Below, in pieces: positions 8,955 through 17,532 of a stretch of 40,108 nucleotides of DNA. A model generated the notes under the pieces. That model searched no databases, was not told where the DNA came from, and saw only the letters and a program-made list of their open reading frames with translations. The position numbers and the translations under genes are program-made. Source of the DNA: an uncultured bacterium (GTDB lineage: Bacteria; Planctomycetota; UBA1135; GCA-002686595); contig CALCXM010000040.1 of the NCBI GenBank assembly GCA_937905825.1, forward strand, positions 1-40,108. The letters are read 5' to 3'. Position 1 is the first letter of the stretch, and each line of letters begins with the position of its first letter.

Positions 8955-9962
8955 CTACTCGAACTCGATGCCGATTCCGAAGCTGTGCGACTGACGGTTG
9001 TAGGTGGCGAGGTCCGCGTTGTAACCGTCCTGCCACCAAACGGTCAGGGGCAAGGAGGCATCTGACCAAGGCAGGCCAAAGTCCTTGGCAGTGCACTCCA
9101 GGCGAACGGTGCTGCGATCGAACATCCCATCGTAGCCCGTGATGTATTGGGCCGTGACTTTGAAGCCGGTCACCTTGCCCGTGTCCATGCGTAGCAGCAT
9201 ACTGAGTCCATCGAATTGCTCGCGCTCGGTCGCTGGACCCGGTTCGAAGTCGTAGTAGTCTTCGGACTTCCCTTGGAAGAACCCGTCGTCGAGGAAGTAC
9301 TGCACCCGGCCGTAGAGAACGAGTTCTTTGGTTGCGGGGCTGCCGGGTTCTTGGTCCTCTCCCCACTTGAACAGGGACTTGCGCGTTGTGAACCCGACGT
9401 AGTCCCAGCCGCGGCTGATAAACTTGTCCGCCAGGGCGATGTCATCTCCATCAGCCACCAAGCTGTCCTGCTTGGCGCGATACTCCTCGCCTGCGTTGAT
9501 GTTCTGCCCGTTGGATTCGTGGCCGTAGGCCAAGTCGAAGTAGTCCTCCGCGTTGGGGCTCCAGAAACGTAGGAACAGTTCGGGATTGAATCGACGTCCA
9601 AGAACGGGGCTCGAGTCCTGCGTTCCGATGAACTGGGACATGCGTGCCGTGAACGCCGCATGGGGAACGATGCGGTCGGCGAGTCGAGCGTTTCTGTAGG
9701 GCCGTGAGTACTTGAAAAAGGAGTACTTCAGGGAGAAGCGAAAGTCCACGTGCCCGTCGTAGCCCTCATCGACGTTGTAGGCGATGTAGTTGGGCATGTG
9801 ACTCTCCATACGGCGCGGCAATCCGGGGAGGTCGTTGTCCCCGTGCCAGTACCACCCCGGAGGGTCCGCGGGTTCTTGCGCAAAAAGTGCGGCGCTCGGG
9901 CACGCCCCAAGCACGGGAGCGAGGAACAACAGGCAACGTAGCCGGAGTGGATTGGGTCCCAT
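8955..9962 (-). CDS. pldA: Outer-membrane phospholipase A1 (OMPLA family)
   Basis: 335 residues from the ATG at 9962, chosen because it begins the signal peptide (MGPNPLRLRCLLFLAPVLGA...LFAQ). The mature part is a predicted 12-strand beta-barrel, with alternating strands and a terminal strand ending 'GIGIEFE'. The family signature 'YGHESNGQ' gives H148 and S150, matching the catalytic His142 and Ser144 of E. coli OMPLA. The third triad residue, Asn156 in E. coli 'SRSWNR', falls on 'SRGWDY', which has Asp (D187). A stretch about 25 residues longer than in E. coli separates the two motifs. The enzyme hydrolyses acyl chains of phospholipids in the outer leaflet. Its presence argues for a true outer membrane. 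Confidence 0.88.
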   Translation of the reverse strand: MGPNPLRLRCLLFLAPVLGACPSAALFAQEPADPPGWYWHGDNDLPGLPRRMESHMPNYIAYNVDEGYDGHVDFRFSLKYSFFKYSRPYRNARLADRIVPHAAFTARMSQFIGTQDSSPVLGRRFNPELFLRFWSPNAEDYFDLAYGHESNGQNINAGEEYRAKQDSLVADGDDIALADKFISRGWDYVGFTTRKSLFKWGEDQEPGSPATKELVLYGRVQYFLDDGFFQGKSEDYYDFEPGPATEREQFDGLSMLLRMDTGKVTGFKVTAQYITGYDGMFDRSTVRLECTAKDFGLPWSDASLPLTVWWQDGYNADLATYNRQSHSFGIGIEFE

Positions 9963-10282
9963 GGAGACGGGTGGCAACAACCTAAGAAACGGGAAGCGAA
10001 CGCGAATCGGGGGCCCGGTATCAGAAAACAAATGGAGCCTGCAAGCAAGCGCCAGGAACCAGCGACCTGCGATCGATTGGAAAGCGGGAGCTTGGGCGGA
10101 TTCGTCAGCCGCTGGCTGCGGGGCTCGCGGACGAGCGAACCGGCACGGAGGGTCCGGACGGGACGCGGGCACGTTCCGCCTCCCCCATCCGCGCTAGGGA
10201 TCTCAGAAAATCCCCTGACTCCCCTTGCCGGTCTAGGGGAATAGGCCTACCCTCCCCTAGACCAACAAGGGGAAAGAAGCCT
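9963..10282. other. Divergent intergenic region between pldA and padR
   Basis: 320 bp that must hold the promoters of both divergent genes. Apart from the long inverted repeat at 10221-10272 (listed separately) it contains no ORF that looks real and no promoter I can assign. Confidence 0.5.
10221..10272. promoter_or_regulatory. Long inverted repeat upstream of padR, probable autoregulatory operator
   Basis: Arms 10221-10240 and 10253-10272 pair at 18 of 20 positions around a 12-nt spacer that itself contains the palindrome taggccta (10242-10249). The core ggtctagggga/tcccctagacc is perfect. It ends 10 nt before the padR ATG and its right arm contains the 'aagggg' that could act as ribosome binding site. 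PadR regulators commonly repress their own gene from such sites. A transcript hairpin that hides the ribosome binding site is an alternative. Confidence 0.6.
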
Positions 10283-10627
10283 ATGAGCAAGAACCGAATC
10301 GAACTGCCAGCGGGCGCCGTCCAGCTGCTGCTGCTAAAGTCGCTGGCGCGCAAAGCCAACCATGGCTACGGACTGATCCAGTCCATCCGCGAGCGAAGTC
10401 ATGAGGAGTTGTGCCTCGAGGAGGGTTCGCTCTACCCGGCACTGCACCGCATGGAACGACACGGTTGGATCGAGGCCGAGTGGGGCCAGTCTGAGAACGG
10501 GCGCCGGGCGAAGTTCTATGCCTTAACGGACGAAGGTCGGCAGCAGCTCAAGGGAGCCACCAAGACTTGGCAGCGAATGACCGGAGCCATGGGACTGGTG
10601 TTGGGCCTGCGCCCGACGGGAGCTTGA
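10283..10627 (+). CDS. PadR-family transcriptional regulator
   Basis: 114 residues, the usual size of the short PadR subfamily. Winged-helix signatures are present in order: 'LLLLKSLARKANHGYGLIQSI', 'LEEGSLYPALHRMERHGWIEAEW' and 'NGRRAKFYALTDEGRQQL' (each within residues 14-90). The C-terminal helix used for dimerisation is short. The stop codon is one nucleotide from the ATG of the next gene, so the two are translated together. The inverted repeat just upstream suggests self-repression. PadR genes paired with HAAS-domain genes are a recurrent bacterial arrangement, usually controlling an envelope or transport function. Confidence 0.93.
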   Translation: MSKNRIELPAGAVQLLLLKSLARKANHGYGLIQSIRERSHEELCLEEGSLYPALHRMERHGWIEAEWGQSENGRRAKFYALTDEGRQQLKGATKTWQRMTGAMGLVLGLRPTGA

Positions 10628-10628
10628 G

Positions 10629-11312
10629 ATGACCTTCCACGATGCACTCGCCGCCTTTGATGCGGACGACCCTTCCAGCCAGGCCCTCGAGCAGGACATC
10701 CGCGACGAACTGCTCGCCCACTTGGCCATGTCAACGGAGCAGGGCATCGCCCAGGGCTTGTCCCCGGAGCAAGCAAAGCGCCAAGCCATCGAACAATTTG
10801 GCAACTTCGAACAGACCATCAGCGCTTGTAAGCGCCAGAAACTAGGAGCTTTCACCATGAAGAAACGCACTCACCAGATCCTGACCGCTTCGCTGCTGCT
10901 CTTGTGCGTCGCCATGACGGGCTATGGATTCGCAGCGCGCGCGCGAGTGGCCGAGCGTGAAAGCGCTCTGCATCTGCTCAATGCGAAGCTGATGAACCAG
11001 CAGTCCGAGATGCAGAGTATGAAAGTAGGTTCCGAGCCCCAGCTGATTACCGTGCGCATTGGCGACCAGCTCGAAGTCGTGGAGACCTACCAACCGGGCG
11101 AGTGGACCGGCAAGTATGAGGTGGAGCGCGACGGGAGCGTCCTGCTGCCCGCCCTAGGCCACGTTCAGGTTTTTGGCCTGACTCGCTCGGAACTGGAGAG
11201 TCGTCTGACGGAGCTCTATGCCCCGTACTACGCCCTCTTGGATCTCTACGTTCGCGTGCACCGGGGGCCCGTGCCGCCGCTCGAACCCAGCCCTGAGGAA
11301 ACTGGGCGCTAG
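10629..11312 (+). CDS. HAAS-like/TM/Poly_export fusion membrane protein
   Basis: 227 residues. Residues 1-65 resemble the HAAS or permease-prefix domain that accompanies PadR regulators ('LEQDIRDELLAHL', 'GLSPEQAKRQAIEQFGN'). Residues 80-100 are one transmembrane helix (ILTASLLLLCVAMTGYGFAA). A short coiled coil follows ('RVAERESALHLLNAKLMNQQ'). Residues 125-210 look like the Poly_export domain of Wza-type polysaccharide export proteins: 'VRIGDQLEVV', 'YEVERDGSVLLPALGHVQVFGL' region and 'TRSELESRLTELY'. It starts one nucleotide after the padR stop, with a ggag-type ribosome binding site inside padR. There is no lipobox, so this is not a standard outer-membrane Wza. Function is unknown; polymer export or envelope sensing are guesses. 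Confidence 0.75.
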   Translation: MTFHDALAAFDADDPSSQALEQDIRDELLAHLAMSTEQGIAQGLSPEQAKRQAIEQFGNFEQTISACKRQKLGAFTMKKRTHQILTASLLLLCVAMTGYGFAARARVAERESALHLLNAKLMNQQSEMQSMKVGSEPQLITVRIGDQLEVVETYQPGEWTGKYEVERDGSVLLPALGHVQVFGLTRSELESRLTELYAPYYALLDLYVRVHRGPVPPLEPSPEETGR

Positions 11313-11639
11313 GGGCAGCGAACCCCTCCCCATCCCCCCTCCCGCGCTCTGGACCAGACATCAGCGGCCCGATCAATGGAGCCGAGGGTCCTCTTCCGCC
11401 GCGATATGCAGGGCGCAATCCAAGGGCATGAGCATGCTGCGGTTCAGGAATCAAAGGATGGGCTCTGTCGAGTGCTCCTCAGAGCCTCTTCCAGAACCAG
11501 CTCGGATTGCGCCTTTGTGCTGAAAGCTGAAACGCTTCTTCCTGCGGCGACAACCTTGGGTCTCACGGGCCTCCTTACAGATTGCTGGAGGACCCGTACA
11601 ATACTCACTCACCCCATTCTCCCCTCGATGGAGGTCAGC
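11313..11639. other. Gap upstream of the beta-helix protein gene
   Basis: 327 bp between the HAAS-fusion gene and the beta-helix gene. The beta-helix reading frame is open upstream to 11376, but the translated extension has no domain-like character. A weak promoter candidate is ttacag near 11575 with tacaat at 11597-11602, spaced about 16 nt, roughly 38 bp before the start codon. Nothing else was recognised. Confidence 0.35.
11630..11634 (+). promoter_or_regulatory. Shine-Dalgarno GGAGG that fixes the beta-helix start
   Basis: GGAGG lies 5 nt before the ATG at 11640. This selects that codon over the ATG at 11628, which overlaps the site, and over upstream in-frame starts. A clear Shine-Dalgarno site is unusual here: many genes in the window have none. 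Confidence 0.75.
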
Positions 11640-14426
11640 ATGCCGCCCCTGAAGTCTCGCCCGCAAGCATTCAATCGCTCCCTCCTCGGCCTTCTCGTCC
11701 CCCTCGGACTGCTGGCTCAACCGGCCCTCGCGGATGTGCGCAACTTGACCGCGGCCGGGGTCACGCACCCAACCCTCCAAGGGGCACTGGACGCGGCGAA
11801 CGACGGGGACACCCTCCTCGTTGGGCCCGGGACCTACGACGGATTCACTTTGGATGGCAAGGGTCTCAACTTGCTAGGTGCGCCCCACGGGGAAGTCATC
11901 GTTTCCGGTGCCGTGCACATTCAAAACTTGCCCAGCAGTTCGCAGATTCAGATTCGCGGAGTTCAGTTTCAGGGTCGCAAGTACGAGGACATGACACCCA
12001 GTTGGCCCCAGGTTCACGAGACCGCCATTGAAGCGACCAACAACACGGGAGCCCTGCGTTTCTTCGACTGTGAGATTCGAGGTGGCAGTGGACTGAACTA
12101 CCAGTTGGGCGACGCTCCCGTGGAGTACGACCAGTACAACTTCCCCGACGGGGGCCCGGCGCTCGTGGCCGTAAACTGCCTCGACTTAGCTCTGCTCGAT
12201 TCCCGCATCCTCGGCGGTGCCGCTTCCGGTTCCTACAGCAACTGGGACGTTACGGGCGGAGTTGGCGCCCACGGACTGCTCTCGACCAACTCGGCCATCG
12301 CGCTCTACGACAGCGTGCTCGTCGGTGGCGAAGGGGGACACGGCGGAGTCGTCGGCAGTGACGCGGGAGACGCGGCCCACCTTTCAGGACTCGGTTTGTT
12401 CGCTTCCGGCTGCACTTTCCGAGGGGGCGACGGGGGCGATGTGGACCCGACCTTTCAAGCGGGAGTCGGTGACGGCGGAGCGGGCCTTTGGGTCGCACTC
12501 GGCACCAACGCGCGGCTGATCGACAACAGCTTCCAAGGAGGCGCGGGCGGCTGCTGCTCCCAATTCGGTGGAGCCCCCGGCCCGGACACCTACTCCCCGT
12601 CCGGCCCCCTGATCGACTCACCGGGCAGCGCACTCAGCTTGCGCGCACCGCGCGCCTTGGCCGCAGATGGCGAGAGCTTTCACTTGCAAGTCGAAGGAGT
12701 TCCAGGCCAACGCGTTTTCCTAGTTGTGGGTGCTCCGCACTTTCAGTTTGTGACGGGACCCTTGGGAGTCAAACTCGTGCCCTTCCCCACTCACTTCGAT
12801 TTCGGACGCAACGCCACGATCGGTGCGAGTGGAGTCGTCGATTGGTTCCTGCCCGCTTGGGAGTTGCCAGACGGAACCAACCGCACACGAACTGCTCAGG
12901 CCTTTGTTCGTCAGGGCACGCAAATCACGGCCATCGGCGGCGCGGTGCTGCTGACGGCCATCGACGATGAGTCCGGGCCCGACTGCAACGGCAACGGCAC
13001 GCACGATGTGATCGACGTGACCTCCGGAGCGTCGCAGGACTGCAACTCCGACTTCCGGCCCGATGAATGCGCGCCGCAGGTCGACTGCAACGGGAATGGC
13101 TTGGACGATGTGCTCGAGATCCAATGCATGGGCAGCACCGACGCCAACGGAAACATGGTGCCGGACACCTGTGAGAACTTCGCCAACTGGTACGTGGACG
13201 TGAATGCCAGCGGTGGTGGCAATGGCAGTGCAGGAGCTCCCTTCCAAACCATCGGAGCCGCCTTCGCAGCAGCCCAAGACGGACACTCGATCTCCGTGGC
13301 GGCCGGCACCTACGTAGGCGCAGGCAATCGCAATCTGCTTTTCAACGAGCGCGAGTTGACCGTCTTCAGCCCCGCCGGCTCAGCGAACTGCATCATCGAC
13401 TTGCAAGGCTTGGGCATGGCCTTCGACTTGACGCAACCCGAGGGCCGCGCGACTCTGCGCGGACTCACCATCAAGAACGCAGACCAAGCCATCGCTGCCG
13501 TGCGTTTGCTTGGTGGAGAAAGCACCCTCGAGGATTGCGTGTTCCGCCTGAACGCCGTCACAGCGGTCCAAAGCTCTGGAGTGTTGAATCTGACGGACTG
13601 CGAGTTCCAGAGCAACACAGCCTCGTTCTCGGGTGGAGCGATCAGCTCCTTTGGGCGGATCCTTGCGAAGACCTGCAACTTTGGCGGCAACACGGCCGGA
13701 GCTCGCGGTGGCGCCATCAGCCTGTACTCCGCCCCAGGTGGCAGCCGCATGGATCGCTGCGTCTTCAGAAACAACAACGCAGCAAGCGGAGCCGCGATCA
13801 CCCTGGAGCAGGGAGAGCTCGTTGTCGACAACTGCGCTTTCCTGGCGAACAGCAGCCTGCAAGGTGGCGCCATCAACGTCCTCGAGAACTTCGCTGGGGG
13901 GACCAAGCTGGTCCTCACCAGCTCGACTCTCAGCAAGAACAGCGCTACGGGAGCTGGGGAAAAGGGCGCGGCAATCTACTCCACGCACCAGCCAGAGATC
14001 GTGATTCAAAACTCGATTCTGTGGGGCAACGCGAGCTCTGCAGGAACCAACATCCACCACGCAGGCAACCCATCGAATCCTAGCGGAACCATCCACGTCA
14101 CGCACTGCGACGTGGAGTTCGGGCTCGCTTCCATCGCGGTCCACAACGGAACCCTGACCACCGAGATGCTGTTGGCTGCGGACCCGCTCTTCGCCAATCC
14201 TGCAATGGGCGACTATCGCTTGGGAGCAGGCTCCCCCTGCGCCGACGCGGGGTCCAACCCCTTGCTGCTTCCCGATGCCTTGGACGTGGACTTCGACTTC
14301 GACTACCTGGAGCTTGCGCCACTCGACCTCCTGGGCGCAGCGCGCCGTGTGGACGATCCCAACGCGCTCGACACAGGAACGGGAAACGCGCCCCTCACGG
14401 ACATGGGAGCTTTCGAGCGACCGTAA
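11640..14426 (+). CDS. Large secreted right-handed beta-helix protein with calcium-binding-type linker
   Basis: 928 residues from the ATG at 11640 (GGAGG 5 nt upstream). A signal peptide ends near 'LAQPALA'. The first beta-helix domain (about residues 30-290) starts with the DUF1565-like pattern 'THPTLQGALDAANDGDTLLVGPGTY'. A Ser/Gly-rich beta region follows. Residues 445-505 hold Asp/Asn/Cys-rich repeats ('DCNGNGTHDVIDV', 'DCNSDFRPDEC', 'DCNGNGLDDVLEI', 'DANGNMVPDTC'), which resemble thrombospondin type-3 or EF-hand-like calcium sites. A second beta-helix follows ('APFQTIGAAFAAAQDGHSISVAAGTY') with many 'N..A..GGAI' turns. Such proteins are often polysaccharide lyases or adhesins; no catalytic residues can be assigned. 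It lacks the YCFGD C-terminal domain of its neighbours. A terminator lies 45 bp downstream. Confidence 0.88.
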   Translation: MPPLKSRPQAFNRSLLGLLVPLGLLAQPALADVRNLTAAGVTHPTLQGALDAANDGDTLLVGPGTYDGFTLDGKGLNLLGAPHGEVIVSGAVHIQNLPSSSQIQIRGVQFQGRKYEDMTPSWPQVHETAIEATNNTGALRFFDCEIRGGSGLNYQLGDAPVEYDQYNFPDGGPALVAVNCLDLALLDSRILGGAASGSYSNWDVTGGVGAHGLLSTNSAIALYDSVLVGGEGGHGGVVGSDAGDAAHLSGLGLFASGCTFRGGDGGDVDPTFQAGVGDGGAGLWVALGTNARLIDNSFQGGAGGCCSQFGGAPGPDTYSPSGPLIDSPGSALSLRAPRALAADGESFHLQVEGVPGQRVFLVVGAPHFQFVTGPLGVKLVPFPTHFDFGRNATIGASGVVDWFLPAWELPDGTNRTRTAQAFVRQGTQITAIGGAVLLTAIDDESGPDCNGNGTHDVIDVTSGASQDCNSDFRPDECAPQVDCNGNGLDDVLEIQCMGSTDANGNMVPDTCENFANWYVDVNASGGGNGSAGAPFQTIGAAFAAAQDGHSISVAAGTYVGAGNRNLLFNERELTVFSPAGSANCIIDLQGLGMAFDLTQPEGRATLRGLTIKNADQAIAAVRLLGGESTLEDCVFRLNAVTAVQSSGVLNLTDCEFQSNTASFSGGAISSFGRILAKTCNFGGNTAGARGGAISLYSAPGGSRMDRCVFRNNNAASGAAITLEQGELVVDNCAFLANSSLQGGAINVLENFAGGTKLVLTSSTLSKNSATGAGEKGAAIYSTHQPEIVIQNSILWGNASSAGTNIHHAGNPSNPSGTIHVTHCDVEFGLASIAVHNGTLTTEMLLAADPLFANPAMGDYRLGAGSPCADAGSNPLLLPDALDVDFDFDYLELAPLDLLGAARRVDDPNALDTGTGNAPLTDMGAFERP

Positions 14427-14471
14427 GTTCGAGCGGGATCCCGCTGCTGGGGCGCTTCGAGCCCCCCCACC

Positions 14472-14523
14472 CAATCGCTCAGCGTGGCCGCCTTCGGGCA
14501 GCGCGCTGAGCGATTGTTTTTTT
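14472..14523 (+). terminator. Strong rho-independent terminator after the beta-helix gene
   Basis: Perfect 13-bp arms at 14472-14484 and 14504-14516 (caatcgctcagcg and its complement) enclose a 19-nt loop and are followed directly by seven T residues (14517-14523). This is the best intrinsic terminator in the window and separates the beta-helix gene from the PPC-repeat gene. Confidence 0.93.
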
Positions 14524-14649
14524 GGCCCGGCACCTCTCAAGTCCCCCTTCCCAATTTTTCTTTTTCGCGGGAATGCCGTGGGATAAGAAAGATCTCTCAC
14601 CTCTTCAGGGACCGTCGCAGGAGCCGAGCCCACTCGCGTTGCTCTCTCT

Positions 14650-17526
14650 ATGCGTTTCCGTTCGAAGTCCCCAAGAACTCCAGGAATCAAACCCGTGAGA
14701 TCAACAACTACGTATCTGTGCTCAACAGCAAGGACAAGGCGCGGCAGCCTCGCCGTCGCACTGCTTTCCTTTGTCGGATTCGCCGCGCCGGCAGCCAGCG
14801 CACAAGCCCTCGTCAACGGCGGGATCGTCTCTGGATCCATTTCGCCAGCGGGAGACGTGGACATCTTCACCTTCCAGATGTCGGCAGGTCAAACCGCGCA
14901 ACTGCGGGTGGCGGACACGGGTCCCAGCGCCCTTGACCCGAGAATCACCGTGCGTGCCCCGAACGGGGACCAAGTGACCACCCATTACGGAACTCTCGTT
15001 GGAGCTGTGGGCCTGGTGGCCAACTTGACGGGAACCTACACGGCAGAAGTCGATGACGGGGGTACATCTGTGCAAAACACGGGCTCCTATGAAGTGCACT
15101 ACGCGCGCTTCTCCGGCGCTAACGAGCACGGAACTCTAAGCAACGGTGGAACGGTTTCAGGCACCATCGATCTAGGAGACTTGGACACTTTCACCTTCTC
15201 CGCAGTGGCGGGGGAAAGCATTCAAGTGCGCGTTGCAGAAACCGCGGCGGGCCCCTTGGACCCGAGCATCACCGTGTACGACCCGACGGGCTCCTCCGTA
15301 GGCACGAACTATGGAGGGCAAGTCGGCGCCCTCGCCTTCGTGCCTGCGATCAGCGGGACCTACTCGCTCCTGGTCCAGGACGGTGGAACCTCCGCTCCCA
15401 ACACGGGCCCCTACGAGGTTCACTATGCGCGCTTCCCAAGCGTCAATGAGAACGGAGCTCTGATCAATGCGGGAACCGTCAATGGTGACATCACGCTCGG
15501 AGACATGGACACCTTTGTCTTCGGGGCAACGGCGGGAACAACGGTGCAACTGCGCGTGGTGGAAACGGCACCGGGGCCTTTCGATCCAAGCATCACCGTC
15601 TACGATCCGACCGGCTCGCAGGTCAGTACGAACTACGGCGGTCAGGTTGGCGCGCTTGCCTTTGTGCCATCTCTGAGCGGCACGTACACCGCCCTGATTC
15701 AAGACGGCGGGACAAGTTTCCCGAACACCGGCCCGTACGAAGTTCACTACGCAGGCTTTCCCGGAGCCAATGAGCACGGAACATTGGTCAACGGGGGGAT
15801 CGTCACAGGAGACATCACCCTGGGCGACTTGGACACGTACATCTTTGACGCAACGGCCGGGGAAACGGTTCAACTGCGCGTGGCCGAAACCGCTCCGGGG
15901 CCTTTGGATCCGAGCATCACCGTTTACGACCCCAATGGCGCGCAAGTCAGTTCGAACTACGGCAGCCAAGTGGGCGCAATCGCTTTTTCAGCGGCCCTGA
16001 CGGGCACCTACTCGCTGCTCGTGAACGACGGAGGAACCTCCACACCGAACACGGGTCCCTACGAGGTTCACTTCGTTCGCAAGCCGAGCGCCAACGAGCA
16101 TGGTGCTCTAATCAATGGCGGGACCGTCTCGGGATTCATCGACCTGGGCGATCTCGACACCTTCGTCTTCCCAGGGACGGCTGGGCAAACCGTCCAGCTG
16201 CGAGTGGCTGAACTCGCTCCCGGTCCATTGGATCCTAGCATCACGGTCTACGATCCGACGGGTGCCCAGGTCGGCACGAACTACGGCGGCCAGGTGGGCG
16301 CGCTTGCCTTTGTTCCGGCTCTCTCGGGGAACTACACCTTGCTGGTGCAAGACGGTGGAACGTCGGTCCCCAACACCGGTCCCTACGAGGTTCACTTTGC
16401 GAGTTTCCCCGGTGCCAAGGAGAATGGAAGCTTGGTGAATGGGGGAACGGTCACTGGATCCATCACCCTTGGTGACTTGGACACGTTCGTCTTCGGAGCG
16501 GCGGCCGGACAAACGGTTCAGCTGCGCGTCGCGGAAACAGCCCCGGGCCCCCTGGATCCGAGCATCACCGTCTACGACCCGAACGGCGCGTCTGTCGCCT
16601 CGAGTTATGGGGGCCAAGTGGGCGCGATTGCTTTCGTTCCGGCGCTCACAGGCACCTACTCCCTGCTCGTTCAAGACGGTGGAACAGCGGTCCCCAACAC
16701 GGGCCCCTATGAAGTTCACTACGCCAAACTGCCCGGCGCGAATGAGCACGGCCAAATCGCAACGGGGTCGGGCCTCTCGGGCACGATCACGCTTGGTGAC
16801 TTGGACACGTTCACGATGACCATCAACGCTGGGGCCCCTGTGGTCGTGCGGGCCACCGAGTCTGCCCTTTCGCCACTGGACCCGAGTGTCACCGTCTACG
16901 GCCCCACTGGGTCCCAAATCGGAACTCACTCGAGCGCTGTGTCTGCGCAGGTTGCGTTCATCGCCCCCACCACCGGAACCTACAGCGTGCTCGTGCAGGA
17001 CGGCGGGACCTCCTTCCCCAATGTCGGCGCCTACGGATTGCAGATGGAAGGTGGCGCGGGGCAAGCCTATTGCTTCGGGGATAGCGTCGCGTCCAATTGT
17101 CCGTGCGGGGCAACGGGCAACGCGGGCGAAGGCTGTGCGAACTCTAGCGGAACGCAAGGGGCCCTCCTTGGCGCCACGGGCTCGGCTCTGCTCTCGAACG
17201 ACAGTTTTCAACTGCACGCCTCGGGCCTTCCCGGCGCCAAGCCAGGCTTGATCTTGCGCGGCGCCAACCAATTGAACGGTTCTGCCGGCAACCCCGTTGG
17301 GGACGGCCTCTTGTGCACAGGTGGCAACTCGGCTCGTTCCCAGGTTCAAGTCACTGCGAATGGCAGCACGACCTTCAGCCACTTCCTCGGCGGTTCCTTC
17401 GGTGCCTCGTGCTACGGAATCGGCGTACCCACCAATTACCAGTTCTGGTACCGAGATCCCCAGAACAGCTGTTCCGGAACGGGCTTCAACTTCTCGAACG
17501 CCTGGACCGTGACCTGGTTGCCATAA
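14650..17526 (+). CDS. Secreted protein with seven PPC-like repeats and a YCFGD-type C-terminal domain
   Basis: 958 residues. A long basic N-terminus (about 33 residues) precedes a signal-type hydrophobic segment 'SLAVALLSFVGFAAPAASAQ'. Seven tandem repeats of about 108 residues run from residue 53 to about 800. Each has the pattern 'NGG.V.G.I.LGDLDTF.F.A.AG', 'QLRVAE.APGPLDPSITVYDP', 'GQVGA.AFVP.L.GTY.LLVQDGGTS' and 'PNTGPYEVHY'. This is the look of PPC (bacterial pre-peptidase C-terminal) beta-sandwich domains, but with no peptidase attached. Residues 807-958 form the Cys-rich C-terminal domain shared with two other proteins here. A surface or extracellular adhesive or structural role is inferred. 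The frame of the repeats and the absence of any stop make the coding call certain; the start ATG is less certain. Confidence 0.9.
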   Translation: MRFRSKSPRTPGIKPVRSTTTYLCSTARTRRGSLAVALLSFVGFAAPAASAQALVNGGIVSGSISPAGDVDIFTFQMSAGQTAQLRVADTGPSALDPRITVRAPNGDQVTTHYGTLVGAVGLVANLTGTYTAEVDDGGTSVQNTGSYEVHYARFSGANEHGTLSNGGTVSGTIDLGDLDTFTFSAVAGESIQVRVAETAAGPLDPSITVYDPTGSSVGTNYGGQVGALAFVPAISGTYSLLVQDGGTSAPNTGPYEVHYARFPSVNENGALINAGTVNGDITLGDMDTFVFGATAGTTVQLRVVETAPGPFDPSITVYDPTGSQVSTNYGGQVGALAFVPSLSGTYTALIQDGGTSFPNTGPYEVHYAGFPGANEHGTLVNGGIVTGDITLGDLDTYIFDATAGETVQLRVAETAPGPLDPSITVYDPNGAQVSSNYGSQVGAIAFSAALTGTYSLLVNDGGTSTPNTGPYEVHFVRKPSANEHGALINGGTVSGFIDLGDLDTFVFPGTAGQTVQLRVAELAPGPLDPSITVYDPTGAQVGTNYGGQVGALAFVPALSGNYTLLVQDGGTSVPNTGPYEVHFASFPGAKENGSLVNGGTVTGSITLGDLDTFVFGAAAGQTVQLRVAETAPGPLDPSITVYDPNGASVASSYGGQVGAIAFVPALTGTYSLLVQDGGTAVPNTGPYEVHYAKLPGANEHGQIATGSGLSGTITLGDLDTFTMTINAGAPVVVRATESALSPLDPSVTVYGPTGSQIGTHSSAVSAQVAFIAPTTGTYSVLVQDGGTSFPNVGAYGLQMEGGAGQAYCFGDSVASNCPCGATGNAGEGCANSSGTQGALLGATGSALLSNDSFQLHASGLPGAKPGLILRGANQLNGSAGNPVGDGLLCTGGNSARSQVQVTANGSTTFSHFLGGSFGASCYGIGVPTNYQFWYRDPQNSCSGTGFNFSNAWTVTWLP
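14806..17053 (+). repeat. Seven tandem coding repeats of 324-327 bp
   Basis: Units start at 14806, 15133, 15457, 15781, 16105, 16429 and 16753. Units 2 to 6 are each exactly 324 bp in phase with the reading frame and are very similar in DNA as well as protein; the first (327 bp) and last are the most diverged. This points to recent duplication or gene conversion of the central units. The last unit is shortened where it joins the C-terminal domain. Confidence 0.92.
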
Positions 17527-17532
17527 CCAGCG

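Noticed and set aside
13380..14870. 496-codon open frame on the minus strand antisense to the beta-helix gene
   Set aside because: It is a GC-bias shadow: composition is Arg/Val/Ala-rich with no domain, and the opposite strand encodes a clear secreted protein ending at a strong terminator.
14806..17053. CRISPR-like regular repeats
   Set aside because: Units are 324 bp, in frame and protein-coding, with no short repeat and spacer structure.
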